A stretch of DNA of 25,355 nt, from positions 1 to 25,355 of the forward strand of contig CARSXK010000016.1 of NCBI GenBank assembly GCA_949065595.1. The letters are read 5' to 3'. The notes under the pieces are model-generated. The model ran no database searches and was not told where the DNA came from. It saw only the letters and a list, made by a program, of their open reading frames with translations. The stretch comes from UBA5026 sp949065595 (GTDB lineage Bacteria > Bacillota_I > Bacilli_A > RF39 > UBA660). This document shows positions 8,318-16,100 of the stretch, in pieces (position 1 is the stretch's first letter; each line of letters begins with the position of its first letter). A program made the translations under genes and the position numbers.

Positions 8318-8357
8318 ATTTTATGTAGTATGCTATGCCTATTGAGGGGGCATTTTA

Positions 8358-9071
8358 ATGAAAGTAATTAATAAAAACAGAATGCTAGAAGTTATTTCAA
8401 CAGGTGAATATATTGAATTTATGAAACCATTTATTGAAAATCATCTGGATTATGTAATAGAGGTGAGTGGCCTTTTGACGTTTTCGGCATGGGATGAAAA
8501 AACTAGTGTTCGGTCTATTCCTTTGCGATTAAGACAACTGTTTTCTAAATTTCAAGTTATATATCCTGAAGTGGATCCTTACTTATTTATTTATCAGTTG
8601 CTAAAGAAGTTTTCATTTTTAAATGGAAATTGTTGTGAGGTAGGGGCTGGATTTTATCCACGGTTGGCTGAACTTGTTTTACCAACATTGGAGCAGAATC
8701 ATCATAAATTGACGGTTTATGACCCTGAACTTGTTTTAGAACGATTGGGTAATGCTAAATTGGTAAAAGATAAGTTTACCAGTCAAACTAGTATGAAAGA
8801 TATCGATACCATTTACGGACTTTTTCCTTGTGAAGCAACAATTCCTATGATAGATAAAGCAATCTTGGAAAATAAAAATTTACTGTTAGCTTTTTGTGGC
8901 TGTGATCATTCTACACCAGAACATTTAAAATGGGTAGGCGAGTGGTGGTCTGAAGATGTATGTATGGATTATTGTGAAAAATATGGAAAAGAAATTCAAA
9001 TTTTAAAGTGGCCTGATGAGTATCAGATTCCCTTTCCAATTATGGTAAGAGAAAAGCAAAAGGTAAAGTGA
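8358..9071 (+). CDS. Unrecognised protein with methyltransferase-like SAM motif
   Basis: I do not recognise this 237-residue protein. Residues 91-98 (NCCEVGAG) followed by a helix (LAELVLP) and then a strand ending VYDPE resemble motif I and the acidic end of strand 2 in Rossmann-fold SAM-dependent methyltransferases. The later DTIYGLFPCEA strand could be motif IV. The C-terminal third has several Cys and Trp (AFCGCDHS, GEWWSEDVCMDYC). No signal peptide or membrane segment is seen. The ATG follows an unusually G-rich ribosome binding site, GAGGGGG, complementary to the C-rich segment of the small RNA at 20966. The coding call is strong. The methyltransferase call is inference from one motif. 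Confidence 0.7.
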   Translation: MKVINKNRMLEVISTGEYIEFMKPFIENHLDYVIEVSGLLTFSAWDEKTSVRSIPLRLRQLFSKFQVIYPEVDPYLFIYQLLKKFSFLNGNCCEVGAGFYPRLAELVLPTLEQNHHKLTVYDPELVLERLGNAKLVKDKFTSQTSMKDIDTIYGLFPCEATIPMIDKAILENKNLLLAFCGCDHSTPEHLKWVGEWWSEDVCMDYCEKYGKEIQILKWPDEYQIPFPIMVREKQKVK

Positions 9072-9112
9072 AAATGTAAACAAGTGTCAAATTTACAAAA
9101 TACAGACAAATA

Positions 9113-9140
9113 TTGATATTTCTTTTTATTGTCATATGAT
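9113..9140 (+). promoter_or_regulatory. Predicted promoter of the structured RNA
   Basis: TTGATA, 16 nt, TATGAT. An overlapping extended -10 TGATATACT lies at 9137-9145. The predicted start, about 9147, coincides with the 5' edge of the closing helix of the RNA. Confidence 0.5.
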
Positions 9141-9146
9141 ATACTG

Positions 9147-9297
9147 TGATTGTAGGTTAGGTAACAGTAATGCTTATTTATGGTATGAGAACAGGCATGA
9201 AAGAAAAAAGGGGAAACTGTCTTCCGAAAAACAGTTTGATAAATGTGAAAAAACCTAACCAATCATAGATAGCACCATTTGGTGTTATTTTTTTTTT
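9147..9297 (+). ncRNA. Putative structured non-coding RNA, about 150 nt, with intrinsic terminator
   Basis: No ORF with a ribosome binding site is present. A perfect 8-bp closing helix pairs GGTTAGGT (9155-9162) with ACCTAACC (9253-9260) and is extended by GATT/AATC across a GTA bulge. Inside are possible ATTTAT/ATAAAT and ATGC/GCAT pairs, and a 7-bp hairpin AAACTGT/ACAGTTT (9214-9220 with 9231-9237) with a 10-nt loop. An 8-bp terminator hairpin (9269-9276 with 9281-9288) with about ten T's follows. A promoter lies directly upstream. The single long closing helix recalls 6S RNA, but I see no sequence signature that identifies it. It could also be the leader of the decayed gene downstream. Confidence 0.6.
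9269..9297 (+). terminator. Strong intrinsic terminator of the structured RNA
   Basis: ATAGCACC pairs with GGTGTTAT around a 4-nt loop, followed by an uninterrupted T run. Confidence 0.8.
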
Positions 9298-9305
9298 GAT
9301 AAGAA

Positions 9306-9760
9306 GAAATTATCATTCAAAATTTAGAAGATGTTCCAAAGTAGATAGAAGAAGCAAGGCAGTTTCAATCTTTGAATGGGGGAAAAAGGCGATACTTTAG
9401 GAAGCTTAATTTAATCGTACCAGCCAGACAATATCCAAAACAGATATCGCACCAACTTTTGTAGCAACTGATCAAAATCAATTTTTGGGAGTAATTGCAT
9501 TATAGTCCAATGATTTATGCGCTAGTCCTATATCTATGGATGGCATGCTTGTATGTGAAAAAAGAATATCGTCATTATGGAATTGGAACAATGTTACAAA
9601 ATAAAGTAATGGATTATGCAAAACAATTAGGATATTCTTATATTTATTTGATTACACATCACAACACCTGTATGAAAAAATGGTTGAATATTTGTAGAGG
9701 AGGCCTCTCATGGGGATGGGACAATGACGAAAATATATTTATTATAAACACAAAAAGAAA
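9306..9760 (+). pseudogene. Decayed GNAT-family acetyltransferase
   Basis: Pieces of one GNAT protein are spread over several frames. The N-terminal piece reads IIIQNLEDVPK then a TAG at 9342 where a Trp (TGG) would be expected, then IEEA. A second frame gives APTFVATDQNQFLGVIAL, a TAG at 9503, and SNDLCAS. A third frame gives MACLYVKKEYRHYGIGTMLQNKVMDYAKQLGYSYIYLITHHN, the acetyl-CoA-binding motif A, where R-x-x-G-I-G contacts the CoA pyrophosphate. Another shift falls after HHN. No start codon with a ribosome binding site is visible. Members of this family acetylate small molecules or proteins, and the original substrate is unknown. With two stops and at least three frame changes it cannot make a full protein. 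Confidence 0.75.
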
Positions 9761-9782
9761 CTGTCCCCCTGAGAACAGTTTC
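9757..9782 (+). other. Hairpin A, second copy
   Basis: An 8-bp stem GAAACTGT/ACAGTTTC with a 10-nt loop (CCCCCTGAGA). It repeats the stem of the hairpin at 9214-9237 and has the same loop length. Confidence 0.55.
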
Positions 9783-9797
9783 ATAAAAGAATAAAAA

Positions 9798-9851
9798 GGG
9801 GTTGGCTAGTGTGATACTAGCACCAATCCGGTTTTCCGAATTGGTGCTTTC
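9798..9851 (+). promoter_or_regulatory. Alternative hairpins, possible attenuator
   Basis: A 13-bp stem with one mismatch (9819-9831 with 9836-9848, TTTT loop) competes with an upstream pairing of GGGTTGG (9799-9805) with CCAATCC (9823-9829), which would enclose a small CTAGT/ACTAG hairpin. Such mutually exclusive folds are typical of attenuators, but the T tract after the hairpin is poor, so termination is doubtful. The serine hydrolase gene starts about 110 nt downstream behind its own promoter. Confidence 0.4.
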
Positions 9852-9911
9852 TATACTAACTTAAAAAATTTGAAATGTCAAGCTTTTTTTTCTTGAATTG
9901 ATAAAAATTAC

Positions 9912-9940
9912 TGGACGGGAGATTTCAAAGTTAATATAAT
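9912..9940 (+). promoter_or_regulatory. Predicted promoter of the serine hydrolase
   Basis: TGGACG, 17 nt, TATAAT, with the ribosome binding site AGGATGTGAAG starting about 7 nt after the -10. Confidence 0.5.
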
Positions 9941-9959
9941 TAGTGTAGGATGTGAAGCT

Positions 9960-11159
9960 ATGAAAAGTCTAAATCACTATTTTCCAGAGTTTGGAACTGG
10001 CTGTGTCGCAAAGGTTGCCTATCAAAAAAATCACCAGATATATATCGATACTTTAGTAGAAGGCTATGCACAAGTGAAACCTAATTTCATTCCTATGGAA
10101 GAGGATTGCTTGTTTGATATTGCCTCTTTAACCAAAACATTTACAGCTATTTTAATTCATAAAGCAATAGAAAGAAACCTGTGTTCTTTCAATGACAAAG
10201 TTTGTGACATTGATGAGCGTTTTATTCATTTAGAAAATGTAACAATAACAGATTTATTAATGCATGCGACTGATATCTGGACTGATGGATATCTAGGAAA
10301 TGCGAAGAGTAAACTAGAGTTTTATACCATTTTATTTTCTGCTTATGTAAAGGAAAATTCCCGCCGATATGTAGATGTGCATTATATGATACTTTCTGTT
10401 TTGTTAGAAAAAATCTATGGAATTTCATATAGGGAAATTGTAATACGTGATATCATAGATCCACTTCATTTAAAACATACCAAATTTGAAGTGAATGTAT
10501 CAGATAAACTGGCTTCCTGTAATTATCAAGTGATAGATGGAAAAGAGATTCACAATATAATCAATGTACCACATGATACCAAAGCAAGGGTTGCTCATCA
10601 CTTTGGTTTTACAGTTGGACATGCAGGTATTTTTACCACTGCAGAGGATTTATTTCAGATTTTGCTTTGCTTTATCGATCATAAAGAAGTCCTTTTGAAA
10701 CAAACAACAATAGACAATATGTTAAAGCATGGGGATTATGGGGCGTATTTAAATACTTCTATTTTGACATATGCGAAGGAACATTCTATTCCGATGATTC
10801 GTACAAGTGATATCCACTTGCTGTTACAACATTTGCTTTCTCAAATAGAAAATCCCGATGATTTTTTAGATTCCATTGTCAAACCGTATAATCTAGCAGG
10901 AATGCGATATCAAAATCCTTATTCTGAAATTCTGACCATTCCGTTTGATACCAGTTCTCATACAGTAATTTTTAGTGGGTATACAGGGCCTGTATATTTA
11001 ATTGATTTGGAAAAAAAGATTATCATATTGGTGATGACCAATGTATGCCATGCTTCTAAAAAGGAAAGAAAAGAACGTTTGTATGCAATCATTCATATGG
11101 TCAAAGATTTGTATGAAGATACCAAAAAGAAAATATTTTGTGATTTGGGAAAAAAGTAG
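9960..11159 (+). CDS. Beta-lactamase-like serine hydrolase (class C/PBP4* family)
   Basis: This 399-residue protein of the beta-lactamase/DD-peptidase fold probably acts as an esterase, D-aminopeptidase or other hydrolase. Motif 1 (SxxK) is S56-L-T-K59 in FDIASLTKTF, with the nucleophilic Ser. Motif 2 (YxN) appears as Y137-V-D139, the YxD variant also common in the family. HAGIFTTAEDL at 221-231 is the usual conserved segment, and SGYTG at 339-343 stands where KTG or HTG is expected, with Tyr in place of the basic or His residue. No signal peptide is visible, so it is predicted to be cytoplasmic, which argues against a periplasmic beta-lactamase role. It has its own promoter. The next gene's promoter overlaps its 3' end. 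Confidence 0.88.
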   Translation: MKSLNHYFPEFGTGCVAKVAYQKNHQIYIDTLVEGYAQVKPNFIPMEEDCLFDIASLTKTFTAILIHKAIERNLCSFNDKVCDIDERFIHLENVTITDLLMHATDIWTDGYLGNAKSKLEFYTILFSAYVKENSRRYVDVHYMILSVLLEKIYGISYREIVIRDIIDPLHLKHTKFEVNVSDKLASCNYQVIDGKEIHNIINVPHDTKARVAHHFGFTVGHAGIFTTAEDLFQILLCFIDHKEVLLKQTTIDNMLKHGDYGAYLNTSILTYAKEHSIPMIRTSDIHLLLQHLLSQIENPDDFLDSIVKPYNLAGMRYQNPYSEILTIPFDTSSHTVIFSGYTGPVYLIDLEKKIIILVMTNVCHASKKERKERLYAIIHMVKDLYEDTKKKIFCDLGKK

Positions 11160-11165
11160 TATAAT
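11138..11165 (+). promoter_or_regulatory. Predicted promoter of the membrane protein gene
   Basis: TTGTGA, 16 nt, TATAAT, overlapping the 3' end of the serine hydrolase gene. Confidence 0.5.
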
Positions 11166-11191
11166 TTTCATAGAATGTATTAGGAGGATAT

Positions 11192-11779
11192 ATGGAGAGA
11201 TTAAAAAAAATTATGTTTCACCCTATTCACAAGTTAGAAGAAGAAGCCAATTATAAAAAGGTTGGAATTTTGCTTGGATTTATTGTTGTTGCTTTATTTG
11301 TTGGAAATTTTGTTGCTTATCTTTATCACACATTACAGGCTACTAAAATCTATAGTGACCATATCAATTTTGATGTATTAGGATCTATTAATTATATCAA
11401 ATATATTGTTGACTTTTTCTTACATCAGGTGATTTTTTTTGGTAGTTTATTGGCTGGAGCTTATGTATTTTGTTCTTTACAAAAAAAGGAATTTAAATTG
11501 GAGAAAATCTGTCAAACCATAGTGGTTGCTTTTACTTTAAACTACTTATTGCAAGCCGTATTATCGTTATTATTCATGTTTTCATTTATGGATATTCCTT
11601 TCTTGATTGCGATAAAAAATGCCGTAATCTCGGCTGTTAACTATTTTTCATACTTTGTGATATTATTGGTGTGTATGAAACAGTTCCAAATACAAGTAAA
11701 CGACAAAAGCTTGTGGGATTTTGGATTTGCGATGGCAACCATCTTTATCATTCGTAATTTATTATACTTACTTTTTTAA
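11192..11779 (+). CDS. Five-helix integral membrane protein of unknown function
   Basis: I do not recognise a family with certainty. The 195-residue protein has a basic, amphipathic N-terminus (MERLKKIMFHPIHKLEEE) and five hydrophobic segments at about 25-48, 70-95, 108-133, 137-165 and 174-195. The helix pattern recalls Yip1-like or DUF-type small membrane proteins of Bacillota. AGGAGG lies 5 nt before the ATG. It has its own promoter and a following terminator, and stands just before sepF where Bacillus has other ylm genes, but it does not resemble YlmG, which is much shorter. Confidence 0.75.
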   Translation: MERLKKIMFHPIHKLEEEANYKKVGILLGFIVVALFVGNFVAYLYHTLQATKIYSDHINFDVLGSINYIKYIVDFFLHQVIFFGSLLAGAYVFCSLQKKEFKLEKICQTIVVAFTLNYLLQAVLSLLFMFSFMDIPFLIAIKNAVISAVNYFSYFVILLVCMKQFQIQVNDKSLWDFGFAMATIFIIRNLLYLLF

Positions 11780-11800
11780 GAGAAACATTTCTCTTTTTTT
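11778..11800 (+). terminator. Intrinsic terminator after the membrane protein
   Basis: A perfect 7-bp stem AAGAGAA/TTCTCTT with a 4-nt loop and a T tract, overlapping the stop codon. Confidence 0.75.
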
Positions 11801-11869
11801 CTGCATATAATGTAGTAGAAACAAAATTTCTTTTAAAAATAAAAAAATGTTTTCTTTTTCTTTAAAGTA

Positions 11870-11878
11870 TGCTAAAAT
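11870..11878 (+). promoter_or_regulatory. Extended -10 promoter of sepF
   Basis: TGCTAAAAT extended -10, with only a T-rich -35 region, about 46 nt before the GTG start. Confidence 0.45.
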
Positions 11879-11923
11879 GAACTATAGAATGAAATCATAT
11901 AGAAGCTAGAGGAGGAATACAAA

Positions 11924-12334
11924 GTGGGAATACTAAAAAAATGGTTAAGTGGCGATGACGATGTTTTCGCAAACGATATATCTGGTGACGAATATTATGA
12001 TTTGAAACCAGAAGAAGCACTACAAGAAAATGATGGACAGAGTAAAATGATTTTACTAGAACCGCGTGCTTATTCAGAATCACAACAGATTGCAGATCAT
12101 TTAAAAATGAGAAATACAGTAGTAGTAAATTTAAAAAGGGTGACATCTGACCAAGCCAAAAGAATCGTTGATTTTTTAGCAGGTACCATTTATGCGATTG
12201 GTGGGGATTTGCAAAAAATCGGTGGTGGGATTTTCCTTTGTACTCCAAATAATATTAATGTACAAGGAAAAATCACAGAAGAAACAGAAGGCAAAGATAT
12301 CCATGACAATGATGATATCAATATCGAGTGGTAA
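11924..12334 (+). CDS. sepF: Cell division protein SepF
   Basis: SepF anchors FtsZ to the membrane and aligns Z-ring filaments during septation. The protein is 136 residues. The N-terminal MGILKKWL is the short amphipathic membrane-binding helix, residues about 9-40 form an acidic linker, and the C-terminal beta-alpha core shows ILLEPRAYSESQQIADHL, VVNLKRVTSDQAKRIVDFLAGTIYAIGGDLQKIGGGIFLCTP, all typical. It then carries about 25 extra acidic residues. It starts at a GTG with AGGAGG 7 nt upstream. The order sepF, divIVA, ileS is the conserved Bacillota arrangement, here without ylmG and ylmH. Confidence 0.96.
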   Translation: MGILKKWLSGDDDVFANDISGDEYYDLKPEEALQENDGQSKMILLEPRAYSESQQIADHLKMRNTVVVNLKRVTSDQAKRIVDFLAGTIYAIGGDLQKIGGGIFLCTPNNINVQGKITEETEGKDIHDNDDINIEW

Positions 12335-12339
12335 AATAC

Positions 12340-12368
12340 TTGAAATAGAAAAAATTGTGTGCTACAAT
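12340..12368 (+). promoter_or_regulatory. Predicted promoter of divIVA
   Basis: TTGAAA, exactly 17 nt, TACAAT with an extended TG. It lies between sepF and divIVA, so divIVA can be transcribed on its own. Confidence 0.6.
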
Positions 12369-12395
12369 ATGGCGTAGTGCCAAGAGGTGAAGAAT

Positions 12396-12938
12396 ATGGA
12401 AAAATTTACAAGAACACTTCGTGGCTATGACCCTGATGAAGTGAATAATTTTTTGGATAAAATTATTGGTCAGGTAGAAGGCATGGTAGCTGAGATTAAG
12501 GAAAAAGATAAAAAAATTGCAGAACAAAATCAAAGACTAACAGAACAAAATCAAAAATTAGTAGAGCAAAAACAAAAACTTGTGGAACAAAACCAAAAAA
12601 TCTCAGAACTACAAAGTTTAGAAGCGGATAATAAAAATTTAAAACAAAAGTCAGAACAATATCAACGGATGGAAGCAACTTTCAATAAGGCAATTGTGAT
12701 GGCACAAAAAACTTCAGAACAACTTCGCGCTTCTGCGCAAAGGGAAAGTGACGCAGTGTTAGACGAAGCCAAAAAAAATGCCAATCGTATTATCAATGAA
12801 GCTCTTCTCAAAGCTGAAAAAACGGAACGAGAAGCGAATATGTTAAGAAGAAATATCAATATATTCAAGCGTAGAGTAAAAGATATTGTAGAAGCACAAT
12901 TAGAAGTCGTAAATGAATTAGATGAAGTAGAATTATAA
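12396..12938 (+). CDS. divIVA: DivIVA-domain cell division/polarity protein
   Basis: DivIVA is a coiled-coil scaffold that binds negatively curved membrane at septa and poles. The N-terminal domain is clear: FTRTLRGYDPDEVNNFLDKII at about residues 4-24. A long coiled coil then covers about 30-160. Residues about 44-71 contain four near-perfect heptads of the form xxEQNQK (AEQNQR, TEQNQK, VEQKQK, VEQNQK), which lengthen the coil after the lipid-binding domain. The 180-residue length is normal. The start is the ATG at 12396. The in-frame GTG at 12387 is the end of the AGAGGTG ribosome binding site. The T-box leader for ileS begins directly after the stop codon. Confidence 0.92.
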   Translation: MEKFTRTLRGYDPDEVNNFLDKIIGQVEGMVAEIKEKDKKIAEQNQRLTEQNQKLVEQKQKLVEQNQKISELQSLEADNKNLKQKSEQYQRMEATFNKAIVMAQKTSEQLRASAQRESDAVLDEAKKNANRIINEALLKAEKTEREANMLRRNINIFKRRVKDIVEAQLEVVNELDEVEL

Positions 12939-12943
12939 AACAG

Positions 12944-13165
12944 ATGAAAGAGACGGGAATCAATAGAAGGAAAAGAGAGTTCGTGGTAGGTGCAAACGAA
13001 ACAAATCATTGATTACAAATCACTCTGGATGTGTTTTTCTGAAATAATGAGGAAAAAACGGATTACTTACGTTATAAGTATTAAGTGTATGATTGGTTCA
13101 TAAATTAAGGTGGTACCACGGATTTGATTTCGCCCTTAAATTATGGGCTTTTTATTTTGAAAGAG
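12944..13165 (+). promoter_or_regulatory. T-box riboswitch, isoleucine-specific
   Basis: This leader senses uncharged tRNA-Ile and permits ileS transcription when isoleucine is scarce. The T-box core GGTGGTACCACGG is at 13109-13121, with TGGT at 13111-13114 to pair with the tRNA acceptor end. Stem I spans roughly 12950-13050 and contains the AGAGAG segment and the specifier loop. I read the specifier as ATC (Ile) at 13019-13021. The competing terminator is the GCCC/GGGC hairpin followed by T's at 13132-13158. A clear promoter between divIVA and the leader was not found, so part of the transcription may come from divIVA. Confidence 0.93.
13131..13158 (+). terminator. T-box terminator hairpin
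   Basis: GCCC and GGGC flank a 9-nt A/T loop, followed by TTTTTATTTT just before the ileS ribosome binding site. Confidence 0.7.
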
Positions 13166-13175
13166 AGGAAATAAA

Positions 13176-16100
13176 ATGAAACAATTTAAAGAATTAGACA
13201 AACGACCAGTGAGTCAAGTAGAAACTTCTATTTTGGAATCTTGGGGGAGTATCAATCAGATGCATGATGCTCAAGTTGCCAAAAATGAAAATAGCGAAAC
13301 ATTTGTATTTTATGATGGACCAGCTTTTGCCAATGGTTTTCCGGGATTACACCATATGGTTGCCAAAAACTTAAAAGATTGTATTACCAAATATCACGTA
13401 ATGAATGGTAAAAAAGTCATCCGTAAAATTGGATGGGATACCCATGGATTACCGATTGAAAATCATGTGGAAAAAAAATTAGGAATTTCTTCTAAAAAAG
13501 AAATTGAGACTTTGGGAATTGAAAAATTCAATGAAGAGTGCCGTCATAGTGTAAGAGAAAATGAGGCAGCATTTACCAACTTGACTGCTAAAATGGGACA
13601 ATTTTTTGATGTCGAAAATCCTTATTTGACCTATAAAAATGAATATATTGAAACCGAGTGGTGGATTTTAAAACAAATGTTCCAACAAGATATGTTTTAT
13701 GAAGGGACCCGAGTAGTACCGTATTGTCCGCATTGTGGGACTGGACTTGCAACCCATGAAGTTGCACAAAACTATCAGACAGATACAGCTATTACTGTTT
13801 ATGTCCCATTCAAGAAAAAGAATGAAGATGTATATTTCTTGGTATGGACCACAACACCTTGGACGTTAATTGCCAATGTGGCTCTTTGTGTCAATCCAGA
13901 AGAGGAATATGCTTTGGTAGAATCCAAAGGAACAAAGTTTATTTTAGCCAAAGCGTTAGTGGAAAAGGTACTTGGGGAAGAGGTTAAAATCATAGAAACC
14001 TATCAAGGGAAAGATTTAGAATATCAGGAGTATGAACAATTGATCCCATCTTTGTCTGTTGACCGAAAAGCGTTCTATGTAACTTGTGATTCCTATGTAA
14101 CTATGGATGATGGAACTGGTATTGTTCATATCGCACCTGCTTTTGGAGAAGATGATGCAAATGTTGGGAAACGTTATGATTTGCCATATATAAACCCAGT
14201 AGGTAAAGACGGATGTTATACAGAAGGGTTATGGACTGGAAAATTTGTACATGATGTCAATGAAGAAGTAGTGGATTATTTGAAAGAAACTGGAAAATTG
14301 TTCAAAAAGCAAAAATTAGCTCATGAATATCCACATTGCTGGCGTTGTGATACTCCACTTTTATACTATTCTATGCCAAGTTACTATATTAGGGTGAGCG
14401 AAATGACCAAGCAATTGGTTGAAGCCAATTCTAAAGTGAACTGGTATCCTGCTTATGTTGGGGAAAAACGCTTTGCCAATTGGTTGGCCAATGCCCGTGA
14501 TTGGAATGTATCACGTAGTCGTTATTGGGGGAGCCCAATCCCTTACTTTAAGTGCGAATGTGGTCATGCCCATATGGTAGGTTCTATTGCTGAATTAAGA
14601 GAGCTTTCTGTAGAAGAAATAGGTGAAAATTTTGATTTACATAAACCATATATTGATCAAATTCATTTGAAATGTCCAAATTGTGGTGAAAAGATGACCC
14701 GCATTCCTGATGTGTTAGATTGTTGGTTTGACTCTGGAGCAATGCCTTTTGCACAATATCACTATCCATTTGAAAACAAGGAATTATGGGAATCACAATT
14801 TCCAGCTGATTTTATATGTGAGGGAATTGATCAAACCAGAGGATGGTTTTACACCTTGATGGTGATTTCTACTTTTGTCAAAGGATGTTCGCCATTTAAG
14901 AATGTTTTGGTCAATGATTTATTATTAGACGCGGAAGGAAAAAAGATGTCTAAATCACGTGGTAATATTGTCGAACCATTTACAACGATTGAAGAATATG
15001 GTGCGGATACAGTTAGATTTTATCTGCCTTATGTATCCCCTGTGTGGACGCCTCTTAAATTTGATATTGATGGATTAAAAGAAGTTTATTCTAAATTCTT
15101 TAATCCTCTTAAAAATACTTATAATTTCTTTGTAATGTATGCTAATATCGATGGTATTGATACTGATTTGTGTCAAGTTCCATATGAAAAAAGAGAGGAA
15201 ATTGATAAATGGTTGTTATCTAAATACAACCAATTGGTTCAAAATGTACGTGATTCATTTGATGAATATGATTTGAATAAAGTAGTACATTATTTATCTT
15301 CTTTTGTTTCAGAAGATTTATCGAATTGGTATATCCGTCGTAATCGAAATCGATTCTGGGGTAGCGAACTAAATGATTCAAAGAAATCTGTTTATATGAC
15401 TACTTACGAGGTATTATTAGGACTATCCAAATTGATGGCACCAATTACCCCTTTCTTATCAGAAGAATTGTACCGCAATTTAACAGGCTTGGTATCTGTT
15501 CATTTGGAAGAATATCCACAAGTAAATTATGATCTCATCAATTCTCATATCGAACAAAAAATGGATTTGGTCAAGAATATTATTTCAATTGGACGTTATG
15601 TACGTGAAGAAACTAAAATTAAAGTACGTCAGCCGCTTGCACAAGCTTTACTGGATGCTAAAAATAAGGATTTGATTTTAGATTTGATTCCGCTGATTGA
15701 AGAAGAACTGAATATCAAAGAAGTGATTTTTACGGAAGATTTGAATGCTTATATGAATTTTTCAGTAAAACCAAATTTCAAAGTAGTAGGAAAAGTGTTT
15801 GGCTCTTTGATGAAAGAATTCCAAACGAAATTAGAAATGTTATCTGCGAGTGAAGTTACAGAATTACAAAAGGGAAATTCTATTGTAATGAACATTGGAG
15901 ATGAATCAAAGGAAATAATGCCTGATATGGTAGAAGTTCGTATTTCTTCGAAAGAAGGCTTTGATGTAGGTATGGAAAATAATCAGTTCATTATATTGGA
16001 TACCACTTTAACAGAGGAATTGATTGCTGAAGGAATCGCTCGTGAAATTGTATCTAAGGTTCAAAATTTAAGAAAACAAAAGGATTTCAATATTGTAGAT

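Noticed and set aside
9147..9297. SRP RNA, tmRNA or RNase P RNA
   Set aside because: None of the invariant sequence blocks of these RNAs is present.
9495..9794. A 99-residue ORF as a functional acetyltransferase
   Set aside because: It contains only the CoA-binding motif. The rest of the GNAT fold is in other frames with stops, so it is part of a pseudogene.
12387..12395. GTG start of divIVA
   Set aside because: The GTG is part of the AGAGGTG ribosome binding site of the ATG at 12396.
12525..12610. Short tandem DNA repeat or CRISPR-like array
   Set aside because: The repeats are 21 bp without spacers, in frame, and explained by coiled-coil heptads in DivIVA.
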